This document shows, piece after piece, positions 21,040-32,800 of a stretch of DNA of 64,000 bases. How positions within the stretch are numbered: position 1 is the stretch's first letter; each line of letters starts with the position of its first letter. This stretch comes from Blasia pusilla. Lineage: Eukaryota; Marchantiophyta; Marchantiopsida; Blasiales. Made by a program: the position numbers and the translations under genes. The DNA lies in assembly GCA_050084515.1 (NCBI GenBank), contig CM114272.1, positions 43,958,001 to 44,022,000 on the forward strand, given 5' to 3'. The notes beneath the pieces were generated by a model. That model worked only from the letters and a program-made list of their open reading frames with translations. It was not told where the DNA came from and did no database searches.

Positions 21040-24000
21040 GACTAACTAAGTATGGAGCGCGGTCCAAGAAAAGTAGCAGACAGGAGTAAAATGTCACCAC
21101 AGCAAAGCTTCTGGAGGAGGTTGTCTGAGGCATCCTTTAGTGGAAACGAGCTGTAAAATGATGATTCCTAGATCAACCCATTGTGCATCTCAACAAAAAG
21201 ATTTAGTTGGACCTTCTCATTTCAATTTTCACATGTTCTGAGAAAAAAATATCGTTTCGACTGGAATGGAGTGGACTGCGTCTCCCAACAGGACTAACTG
21301 CTCATGGTATGTACGGATCGGCAGAATCCAGGCTGCACATGCTTATTGCTATGGGCACGGGATGTAAATCCGCAATGAGAGAACCTTTCCTGAGAAGAGG
21401 ATTATGAGTTCAGCATTTCGTATGTATGAGGTTCATCATTTTATTAGTATTGACTCAGACATGAACGGATGGGTGGTTGCAGGATGTCTGCACTGTTCTG
21501 GATCGTTGTTCATTCAATCATCTAGAAAGCTCGTCGAAGGGAAGTGATGCAGGATTAAGTGAAATATGTTCACTATGTGGAGCGCATGGATAGACGAATC
21601 TGATGTTAGAGCATTCGAGACAAGCACGGCAGTGGAGTTCCCCTGTGGAGTATGGAATTCTTGTTCCTGACCATGTGGATGTGTGCTCACGAGAAGACAT
21701 TACTGACTGGCATGGCAGACACCAGAGAAGTCATAAAACGCTTGGTTGTATTCAGATTATCTCGTGTTGTTCGAGCATAAGAGCATGGATCCCTCCTGTT
21801 TCCCTCCGGCAAACAGGAGGGATCCATGGGTGACTGAAACCTTTCACACGCCGGGACTTCCCGGTCGTCACTTTTTAGCTTGCTGTTTTGGGTGTCGTTC
21901 GGTTCGTTGATCCCGATGGATAGCATCTCACTTTATGCGATTCCTAATAAGGGCTGCACATATGGACCTGTTTGCGGGACTGAGTTAACGAGCTTCAATT
22001 CCCGGGTTCTTTCTGATGTCTCCCTCCCAATTTTCGGGGATTTCTGGTATGCTAACTTTGTACCTGGGTACTCACCTTGGCGTGTGCCGCATCTCGTACA
22101 GATGTTCTTTTCCCGAGCAATCAGGAGAAATGGTCCTGCTCGATCACAACATGCTCGTGAAGGGTGTTTGTAGGGTACGATTGCGATGGGTGGTAGTGGA
22201 CCATGATGGAACGGAATGACTAGCATGGAATGTCGCTGCATGTCCATGAGTCGTAGTCATGAAACTTTGCTGCCGAACGTAACATGCGTGTTTCCACACA
22301 TCCCAGGATGATGGGTATGGAAGGACCATGGTGTGAACACTTGGAGGGGTGTGATCATTTATGTTGTCGAGAATGTCGGATTGGCGGATAGAAAGGGACC
22401 CCGAGCTCCATGTGGGGTCTCGTTATTGGAATATGCCTACAGTAGACACGACAAGAAATACTCAAATCCAACCTCAGCCAGGGGAACAGTGTGGGTATCA
22501 ATGAGCATACATACGAGTATCTTGTGCGGCATCTTCACGAGGATCCTGCCGCTGTTCAGTTACCTCAGTCAATTAATAGTGTCGAAGGTCCAGAATCAGA
22601 CATGCGAAAGCATCTTTCCCGGATGTCTAGTCATATGTCAACTTCCATGCCCTTTATCACCGGTTCTCGGAAACGCAACCGCGAGAAGCGTCACGTGATT
22701 AAGAAGTGCGAGTATGTGCGAAGCTACACGTGATAAGGTTTGAACTCTATCACAGGATGAAGACCTCGGACCAATCACTCCGGGATTGGTGGGGCACCGA
22801 TCTCAGGTTGATGCTTCTTGCCAATGGAATTATGGGCTGGTCGATCGAATCTGGGTCTTCTTTCGAAGGTTGCCACATCAAATTGCTTAAGAGAAGCGGG
22901 AGGTATCATAATAAGATCTAGTTGACATCATAGGTTCTAAAGTCGTCTACTTAGCCTGTAGGTGGGACCCCTGGTCTCTGCGAAGCGAGGGTCCCTGCAC
23001 TGCTACGCCTACCTTTCCGTGCCAGACGGTGAACCGGGCCCGCCACCCGCAGCTTTCTTTCGATCCAGATATTATGTGTCCTTTCGTTTCGTCCTGCTCG
23101 CTCTCCAGTAGACACGCTGGTGGCATCGAAAATCTTGATAGAACTACGAAAACTTATCTTCCATCATGTTCAAGGAAACTGAGGACCATCCGTTGTTCGT
23201 TTTGATCAGCGAGTACGTACGAGGCGCGCATGGTCCGGTCCTAGTCACAAGTGGAAATCCGTCATATACATTGGTGGATGTCATTATGTCCGATTATGAC
23301 CCCTTCTCTAGTGACAGCATTGACCAATGAAAGTTTCGGTAGTTATAGACAAGTATGGGAAGCCACAGCAGATTGGACGCGTCTTAGTGAAGGAGTTTTG
23401 GATCCATGAAATACAAGGCCGGCTGTTGGCTGGTTCAAATCCCTTAGACTCAGTCGAATCCGCCAAACCAGGGTCTGTTGCTGTATCCACTGCATGGTTG
23501 CCTTGGAAATAAGCCGTAGCAACTGGGCCCGTGCTTCCGTGTTGGCCCCGATTTAATGTATCTCCCTTCTCGTCGGAACAGTCTCCGATCCGCTCTTCGG
23601 ATAGGCACCGTGTAATCCGCGAGTCTTGATAGCTTACTTTCTAAAAGGTGGCCCCATTTTTTGAAGCGACCTGAGCGGGACCAGTGAACAAAACTTCTCC
23701 TGTTTCACTTTACTTCATTTTATTCATTTGCGATGGGCTGAGATGACACTTGAAAGACCACCCGAGTGACGCGAAAAATTCCCGCAGCAGATTTGACCCG
23801 CCATGGGGATACTGTCACGGCGGATAGAAAAGAGTCGTGATCGGTAGACGTGAACGTCGTAAGGTCGCCTCTAAACCCGAAAGCCGCGCCAATCCGAATC
23901 AAACCTGTGCCACCACCTGGGTGAAACCGACGCGACCCGTCCGAACGGAGGAGATGAGATTGGGCATGCTAGCTAGCATTTGTGACCGGGCAAGCTAATG

Positions 24001-24790
24001 AGATTCTCCCCTCTTCGTCATTCGGGTCTGCTGGAGGAGAGTCGTAAAAATCAGTCGTGAAGCCTGGGAGAGGATGATGGAAGGCGTGAGCATTCCTACC
24101 CCTCCTATTCTCCATCCATATAATCTGTGGTCTTCGCTCTGTTGCCGCAACTCTGGCATGGGAGCCGGCGTAAGCGTCTCCACAAGTGCCGGAGTGTACG
24201 GGGACGCGGGGGCGAGGGTGAAGCCTAGGGTTGCTTTGTTGAAAGAGGATCTACACTGCGGATCCGGTTCTCGTCTGCAGCATGTCAGAGCTTTACTGTT
24301 GCAAGCGCCAGTGTTTTCTGAACCACAAGCTCTCTGGCGCACGCCTGCGCTTCGAATCGAATGAATGTTCGGCTTTGCCCACTGAACAATGAGTAGAAAG
24401 GGTAAATAAAATAACACGCTCCGGTTCCTCCCTGTCGCTGCCGTGAGATCTCGGGAGAACAGTCCGACGACTGTGGCCGCCCGGGAACTCCTGGCGGAAT
24501 CGCGGATGCGCGGATGAGACCTTGGCGATTTCGCCAGAGAGAGTATCGCTGTTGCTGGTCCACGAGGCAGTGACCGACGATTGTTGAAATAATTTTCTGG
24601 GTACGGTGAAAACTGTCACGTGGTCCGTGGGTGGTTGGTAAGCGATTCTGATCCAGAACAATGCGACGGGCCCTCAGGTCACACGTTCGCAACCCACAGG
24701 CTCCGACGTTCATTCTGGACCGTGGATCTCAATCCGATGGCTCGCGCGACGCAGAGGCGTCTCTTTCAAACGTACAACTCCCATCGTCGA
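21040..24790. other. intergenic, no recognisable gene
   Basis: This covers the BDP1 3' flank and a GC-richer tract (22,900-24,780). Open frames of up to about 140 codons (for example 22,333-22,698 plus and 24,285-24,713 minus) show no family motif and overlap each other in several frames. One perfect hairpin is listed separately. Confidence 0.5.
21784..21828. repeat. perfect 18-bp stem-loop
   Basis: CATGGATCCCTCCTGTTT (21,784-21,801) and AAACAGGAGGGATCCATG (21,811-21,828) are exact inverse complements around a 9-nt loop CCCTCCGGC. No U-tract follows, so it is not a simple terminator. Confidence 0.85.
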
Positions 24791-24795
24791 TGACC

Positions 24796-24981
24796 ATCCG
24801 ACGGACTGCGATCGATCCGGAGTGACGTGTCTGTGCTGCGAGAACCCCACGGAGAGGGGTCTAGCGCAACAACAACAAAGAAGAAAAAAGGAAAAAAATA
24901 AAAATAATCCGACGGACTGCACTGGCCACCGTGTGACGTGTGTCCCTGTTGTGCGAGAAAACTCTCCGGAGAGAGAGGGTC
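24796..24981 (+). repeat. imperfect tandem direct repeat of about 70-75 bp
   Basis: ATCCGACGGACTGC occurs at 24,796 and again at 24,907. After each come GTGACGTGT, a TGCGAGAA segment and GGAGAG...GGGTC. The two copies are separated by a purine-rich AAGAAAAAAGG stretch. Confidence 0.7.
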
Positions 24982-25514
24982 GAACAAAAATAAATCAATG
25001 CAATGAAAAGAAGGAAGCGGTAACCCTAAAAAGAGGAGCTATCTCTCTCCTAACTCTGTAGATAGCGAGGTATCACGTAGACTGAACAATCCCGAAAGGC
25101 AATGTAAGCAGAGGAATTGATTGATGCCATATCTCCAGGAATGTGCACGCGAGGAAAAGGTGAGCTTTCCCATTTGGGACTGGGGCATATGCGATTCATT
25201 CGCATTTTGACTGGAGCATATGCGATTCGTTGGAGGATATCCAATGAGAGACCTGTCGTCAATGGTGCACACGTATCGTATTGTAGATTCTTCAGTTTCT
25301 ATTAACAGTACAGTTTATGAATCTGTTTTGAAAGTTCGGTTTTAATTAACCTTTTATTATTAATTTCGATAGAGAATAATCGAAACCGTCCAAAACCGTA
25401 AGTGTAACCCCTCTCGTATCGACGCTATGGCCTCGCGAAACGATTTCTTTCCATATAAGGCGGAGTACTAACCAACTTCTAGATTAGTGGTGGAGGTAAT
25501 CAAGAGTGTTTTAG

Positions 25515-25740
25515 GCCGGGCCCGGGGAGTTTTTTCCTTACAACCGGTACATTTCCGGTCCCTACAAAACCGAGCGGAAATTTTTGAAGTTTTCGTCATT
25601 CCAGCCGGCTAAACAGATACGGACACCCTCCCTGAACCCTCAGTTTTTGGCCGGTAAATGAATCCAAAATTCTCAATTTCTTCCGACTCAACACGTAACC
25701 CCGGTTCTCCCCGGACGTTGGTTTTAGGTGATTGCTTTTT
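25515..25740. repeat. dispersed repeat, copy 1
   Basis: It shares ordered words with 43,465-43,660: AACCGGTACATTTC, TTTTGAAGTTTTC, a GGCTA block and CCCGGTTCTCCCCG. The copies are diverged and non-coding. Family unknown. Confidence 0.5.
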
Positions 25741-28500
25741 CCACTTCCCCGAAGTGGATCGATCCGTAACTAGTATGTCGTCCTTTAAGGATTTCCTCTA
25801 ATCTAAACCAAGCAAAAATCATGATGTCCAATCGGAGGTGAGGACAATGATTTGACAAGTTCTTGGGCATATTGTATTCTTCATTATTTGGGAGAGTGTT
25901 CCATATTAGTTTTATTATTATTGATTTTTTAAATCAGTAATTATAAATTATTGACATGTGTGGTGATAATAGATGCTACGCGAGAGTATGGCGATGCAAG
26001 GAATATGGCTTCAAGGAACAACAAGAACATTAATGCGGAAGATCCAAACCTTCTTTGGTCTTCATAACAGATAGCCCTTTGTTCCATTGGCCATTGAAAC
26101 ATATAGAACATGGGCGAGAGATTTCACCAGTTTGTTTCCCAATATATCATCTGGGAACAATTTTTCTTTTGCGACTTCCCCCTTACATGATGAACGATGA
26201 ATTTGCATTTCTTTGCAGTAGGCCTAAGTCCATGGTCTTTTGAGGTGCTTTCAATCTAGGGACGGAACCACATTTACATGTTGTGCTTCTTATGGTTATG
26301 TCACAACAGTTTTTGTTCATGTTATTTCTATTGTTGGTGAAGTTGGATTTAAAAGGGCTGTCCCCTATTTCTTCTCTCTCCATTTGATTGTGGCCTTGTA
26401 GTTCATGTACTCTCCAAGTCCCTTTTTGGCCTTTGCGTACTCGACTTTTTGAGTCCCCCTCTTTTGTACTCCCAACGTGTTCTCCGTATTTGCTTTTTAT
26501 TCAAGTTTTTCTTTTCTTTTATAATTTTAATAGGTTCTTCTATTAGAATCCATCCACTCCTAATCAATTTTTATTTTCAAATGGTTAAGAGAGAGCATTG
26601 CTCCGAAAAAAAGGTATTACCATAAACTATTCCAAAAGAAGGACATATAATGTGGATATCTCAAGAGCATAAAAGAATTTATAAAATATAAATGTTTGGG
26701 TTCATATTTGAAAGGCACAAACATATACAATGGAAGAACATGGACCACCAAAATATCACCTTCATCAATGTCATGTGTTGGTTGGAGAATAGCGCAAGCT
26801 TTAGGATAGAGGAAATGTATGTTAGACAAGAAAATATTTAATGAAATATTGGGTGGTGTTTGGCATGGCGGAAACCCATATTTGATGAGGAATGAGTTGC
26901 CTTTGAGGGGAGGCTAAAGGATTTCTTGGGGTATACTTTTCCAATAGAGGTAGGTTAGGATAAAAATAAAAATAAAATAAAAATAGAATTAGAATTGCAA
27001 TATAATAAAGGAGGATATGGTACTGCTCTTAGAAAGATTGATGAGGCTTAATATAAGTACAAGTTATGAAGAAAAGATCCAATGAGCTATATGAATGTGG
27101 TCAACTTAATAATTCTCATGAGGGTGAAATTTTAATCAGTGGATATTCTCTTTATATTTAAATATTTCCATACTCTAATAATAATGATTGTGTATTGATA
27201 TTAATAACTTATAAGTGACAAGTTAACTACTTTCTTTAATTAAAGCAAGGAGTACCCTTCAATTTATGTTGAATTCTCTTAAAGTAACTCGTGAGATCTT
27301 GTAACTTATCATATTATTTTGTCCAAATCTTATGATGCTAACTCTATATTGGATGAAATTGTATCGAGGTCAAAATGAATCTTTAGGGGAATGAATGAAA
27401 AGTTAAGATACACTTCATGGGCATACTTTATAGGTTGTATAAGGCACCCATAATCATATTAATCAAAATGATGTACCATTGATTAATGTTGAAATTCAAA
27501 TTAGAGCTAAGTAGGATATTATGAGACCACATCCATTTGGGTGGTGGAGCTTTTCTCCTCCCTCTTGCCAATGGTGGCCTTCAAGTTCAAAAACTCTTAG
27601 ATTTTCATCTTGTTGTATTCTTGAATGGTTCTCCCATCTTCGTTTATTCCAACTAAGAATCTGTCTCTAGGTGGTCTACACTAGAAGTATTTGTTATCTT
27701 TCTTAAATGGTCATAATCATATCCTACTATGAAATGAATGCAATGAAATAAGGAGAAATTACAAAACCTATAATTTTGAGAGAAAATAGTTCTATTATCT
27801 TATGAACTTCATGTTTGGAAAGTAAAAAAAAAAAAGTGGCACATAAGTGTTAGTAGTAAGTCTTGTGGAAGCACATGTGTGCATATTATTGGATCTTAAT
27901 AATTTAGTGACAATCAATAGTAGTGTTTTGCTAATATACTTTATATATTATTAATCTGAAAATCATATTTATAATTAAAATGATGAAATGAGATAAAAAA
28001 GAGTAATTAAAGAATAAGATTTTCTTTAGCTTATTTTCAGAAGAAGATTTAAAAGATTAATTTGCTGAAAAAAAATGATGTAAAGATTCCTTTCAATACA
28101 CATGAATTGGAAGATTTCAACTAATTCAGGTAGGTATTTTCATAAGTGTTGACTTTGAAATTTGAGCAAAGATCTACTTTAATGACAGTAATTGGAATGA
28201 TAATTGAAAAATGTTAATATTGGATTGGAAAGATATCATATGCAATTGTATCTCTTGAGAAGAATATTTTGAAAATTCAATGTGGATTCTAGTTTTCGAA
28301 TTGGATATTAAAGTCCATGCAAGTGCGGTGATACGGTCGAGGGAGCATGTAATATCCACATGCAAAAATTTCTTAACTAGTGGCCCTGCAAGCTCAAATG
28401 ATTCTCATCCAAATTGCAACTTCCAAATGGAGAGCAATATTCCTAGAATCGAAAGCATTCATTGCTGTTTGGGATGCTCGTGTTTGCCTCGGGAAGTTCC
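25741..28500. other. AT-rich intergenic DNA, nothing recognised
   Basis: Strongly AT-rich with only short frames. I see no domains, RNA genes or clear repeat boundaries. Confidence 0.5.
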
Positions 28501-28519
28501 AAAATCTGCGAAAATGCGG

Positions 28520-28585
28520 AATGGTTTACGTAAACCATTTCGTAGGCAACTGGCACCACTCACGTCCAGGCGTGGGTTCGAGTCC
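28520..28585 (+). repeat. 20-bp palindrome followed by tRNA-like A and B boxes (possible SINE head)
   Basis: A perfect palindrome AATGGTTTACGTAAACCATT (28,520-28,539) precedes an A-box-like TAGGCAACTGG (28,543-28,553) and a consensus B box GGTTCGAGTCC (28,575-28,585). Box spacing is about 21 bp, short for a tRNA. The surrounding sequence does not fold as a cloverleaf, so a degenerate tRNA-derived SINE is the better reading. Confidence 0.4.
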
Positions 28586-28999
28586 GTGACCATATGGAGA
28601 CTTGTCCATCCACCTAGCCAATTTTCCACAATATCCACCACATAGTTCCACTTTATTGAGTACTTTTTATCTTCTAACCCTTTATTGCACAAAAAAATAA
28701 AGGCTGCCCACACTACCTCTATTGCATGACTAAAATCAACCGATTGTTTAAGAAATGCACCCCATCCCTTGTGGGAAAGGAATAGGAAATGTCCTTTAAA
28801 ACCATGTACATTAGATTATAACATCATGGATTTTTCTCTCAAAATGAAACGTTCTACAAGTGGATAAAATATACAAATCTTTTATTTATCTAAGCACATT
28901 TAAATACATGCTGCAATTTAATAACATTTGTACGGAAATATGCATGCTCTAATATTTATCCTTGCCAATAGGGACTTAATTTAGTGCACCACCTGCGTC

Positions 29000-29817
29000 C
29001 GGTTATTTGTGTAAAGAGTGAATTAATTATAGGAGCTTCCATCCAAAACTAACTGGATGGGGGTTCGTCAGTCGTCAAGCTCACCCACGTCAAGGCACGC
29101 ACGTCGCTCCATCGTGGGACGGGTCGGTCGGGTTCCCAGTTAAACTGGAGGGACGCTAGATTTGGAGACGAGGTACGGAGCGGAAGTACCCGTACGCTCT
29201 CTCTCTATGTGGAACGCGCTCGTCGCGGATTGGCGGACCACAAAAGGCGGACGCAGGCGGGGGGACGCTGCTATATGTAAAGGAGAGGCCGTTCCATATA
29301 GCAATCTGTCCGGCCGGTTTTCTACTTCCAGGGCGGCTGCGCATCTCCACCTAAACCACTAGTGCTGCTGTTACACTGCCGCTTTCCCAGTGTCGCTCCG
29401 CTCCGGTCTGGTCTGCGCTCCTCCCGTCTCTCTCCTATTCTCGCTGGACCGCGACGACGCCGCAAGCACGCACTGGGAAGGGAAGGGAAGAGAGCAGTTG
29501 GTTGTGTGTTCGCACGCTTCCGGCCTTGCGCGCATTCATATCACTAGTTGGTACGCTTGGTGGTGCTTCAGTTGGTCTGCGTCGCGCACACGAGTATAGC
29601 AGGGTCTGTGAGGCAAGGGAGGGGGAGGTGCTTGTTGCATGCTTGGTGCATGCGAACAAGGGCGTTAGAGTGCGTGAAGGGGGCGGTGCCTGCTCAATGT
29701 TGTGAGGTAATTGTTGGTTGTTCGGCACAGAGCTGGGCATATCTGCGTACCGCCGCTCCCCTTTCTCCGAGAAGAGGGAGTGTAATTGCGGAAGTAGGTA
29801 GCTAAGCTCCGACAGCC
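29000..29817 (+). promoter_or_regulatory. GC-rich 5' flank and probable leader of BTA1
   Basis: Base composition changes sharply from AT-rich to GC-rich near 29,040, and GC-richness continues to the ATG at 29,818. A TATA-like CTATATGTA lies at about 29,270. The overlapping frames here appear to be chance products of GC-richness. The transcription start is not determinable from sequence. Confidence 0.35.
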
Positions 29818-32800
29818 ATGGAGACTTTGAAGGGCTGGTCCATGGATCTTCAGTGTCTTTCGTCAATGTGGCTGAAAAAAATCAAAGGCAGGACACATAA
29901 GGAGCGCCTGGAGGCGTTCTACGGTCCGCAGGCCGAAGCGTGTAAGTCAGATGTGCTGTCTTGTTCGGTCTTGTTTGAATGATTGGATATTTGGTTCATG
30001 CTTGGCAGCGCGAATCGTCACGATGAGTATTCGTTGACAGGACAGCAGAAGTTAATTGAATTCTGTAGCCGATTGGGCCTTTCGCTGATAGCTTCGCCAC
30101 CTTGGAATTACACCGCCACACTGCATCGTCATGTTCGCCTGTTGTAATTCGGTAGCTCACATTTACTCTCTCGATCGTGATGTTGTGGAGCAGACGACAG
30201 GTTCCGAACCAATTTCTTGCACGGGAGACAGCCACTAATGGCAGCATGCGCTGCAAGGCTGCGTGGTTCATCGGGCATGATCTGGGTAGATTTGGGTGGT
30301 GGCACTGCTGAGAATGTCGACATGATGAGCCAGTTAATTGATCTCGCGGCATTCGACAAAATCTACGTGGTGGATATGTGCTCGGCCTTGTGCAAAGTTG
30401 CTCGTGAGAAAGTACGCCGGAAGGGATGGAATAACGTGGAAATTGTAGAGGGTGATGCCTGTAAGTTTCAGCCAGCGAAGAAAGCTACACTCGTCACATT
30501 CTCCTACTCTTTGTCTAGTAAGTTCCCAACCTATGCCCATTTGATGTCTGATTTAGAAGATTTTGAGGTAGACGGTCGGCCATTCTGTGATTGTGTCCGG
30601 TTCCATCTGGAGCTTTCCACCATCTGACAAAATGTTTCGTGTCGCCAGTGATCCCCACATTCATGGAGGCCGTGGATCAAGCAGTTTCGTATCTGGAAGA
30701 AGATGGACTGGTTGGCATAGCCGATTTTTTCACGTCGGCCAAATACGACTTGCCGAATAGACAGCATTCGTATACTCAACGATGGTTTTGGCGAACAGTG
30801 TTTGACTGTGATGGCATTGACGTAGGACCTGAGAGGCGTCACTATCTGGAGCACAAACTCGCACCAGGTGGGCGCATTCTTGAGAAGCAGAGAATGAGAG
30901 CTTTTGAGTAGAGAGGATGGGTCGGTAGTTAATAAGGTTCCCATTCTGCCTGTGAGTTCGTCTTTTTGAGAGCAATGAACTGGCTGTGTGACAGGGAGGG
31001 AAATATGCTAAAAGACGAAGATAAGAAGTACTTCGTCTAATTGAAGGAAAAGACGGAGTTTCACTCTGTGCACTGAATGTCATATGGATGTTCTGGTTGT
31101 TTTTCTGGCTTCCGTTTCCTCTGAATCTAATGTTCTATTCTGGATGGACAGTGTTCGAGTACAACGCACGCGGCAAGATACCTTATGTGCCTTACGTTCA
31201 AGCACCTTATTACGTATGGATCGGTCGACAAAACAATTGTACAAGTAAGTTGGGGTGATCAGTGCCCTCTCGAAATTTGCGCCAATCGTCGCTAACTGCA
31301 ATATCGTACTCACATCTGGACTCTGGTGATTTGTCGGATTGGTTTGTGGCAAAGTGCTATTCTAGGCTGACCCTGCCGATTATCTCGTGCAGAAGTAAAT
31401 TTGACACGGTTTCCAGCACGAGCTTCTGACGAATTCGAGGCAAAAAGACCTCCGACATTCCCTCCTACCTTCCTTTATTCTCTATCTTGGGAAGATCCAC
31501 GTGAAGATGACAAGGTGTTGGAAATTAATTCCAGTGACATTGTCCTGACGCTTACTTCAGGAGGCTGTAATGCGTTAGATCTTGTTTATCAGGTACGTCA
31601 TCCAGCATTGGTAGCTGAAGCATTTTGTTCTGCATTTGGTTTTCTGATCCTGGCGACTGGTTTCCGCCATTTGCCAATTCCGCCGTTCCCCTTATTGAAG
31701 CTTTTGTATATGTCATTTCCATGAGAGATCTGATCAGCGTAGACACGTCAACCCTCGACATGGTTCATACGCGTTGCGGCTTTTGGTGTGGCAGGGTGCA
31801 GGACAGGTTGTGGGTGTCGACATTAATCCTGCACAGAGCTATCTCCTTGAGCTGAAACGAGTTGCTATTCTCAGGTAATGGTGTTGTCAGGGTTTCATAC
31901 TCGTGTCCTTTCAGGGTTTGATAAGTGACATTTCTGAAACCTCTGGCTTCCATCTCACATGATGACATTTCTGAACCCTTGGGCTTCCATCTCACACGAC
32001 GAAGATTTTGTTTTACAGGTTACCGTTTGAAGATGTTTGGAAGATGTTTGGTGAAGGTGTCCACCCGAAATTTGTAGAGCTTCTCGACAGAGAACTTGCT
32101 CCTTTTCTGAGTCAGGGAGCCGCAAACTTTTGGTAAATTCGACGACACACCCACACTTCCACGTTGTTTCATGGCTTTTAAACGAAGAGTCAACTCTCTG
32201 TGATACACCTCTTCGCTCAAGATGTAGTTCTGAGTCTCAAGTCAACGAACTCGTTACTCGCCGTACGTAATATACTACTATGATTTGAATGTGGTCGTTT
32301 TCTCTCACGATTTCGAGTTCTCTGCCTTGTTTCCAGGTACCAGAAATCTTACTATTTCAAGAATGGGCTGTACTACCACGGTATATACAGATACCAGCCA
32401 TCTTTGGTCATGCGTTTATCATATGGTTTGAATGCCAAAATTTTCTGGAAGCTTGTTTTCTCGTCGAAAAGCCGGTCTCGCATTAATCGTGTCTACTTAA
32501 CCATTGCAGGCGGAATGGGTCGCCTTCTACGAGCTGTTAGAATTCTTGCGAAGGTGACACGGCAGGTAAATGGGGCTTCCTAGAACTGAAAAGAAATGAA
32601 ATTCAGAATGTAGCCCGGATGTAACTGCAAAAGAGGAGAAAGTAATATTTGGTGACATGTACTTCGTGGTTGCAGGAACGGTGGGTGGATTGTCTCGTCA
32701 ATGCACCAACCCTGGAGAAGCAAAAGGAACTCTGGTAAGTCACAAAAATGTGAAGTATTTCATCGATCCACCTCCTCACCGTATACAGATGACACATCCT

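Noticed and set aside
23425-23450. B-box-like GGTTCAAATCC
   Set aside because: Stem does not pair and no A box precedes; probably chance.
29435-29866. 143-codon minus-strand frame over the BTA1 leader
   Set aside because: GC-rich chance frame; BTA1 exon 1 on the plus strand explains the region.
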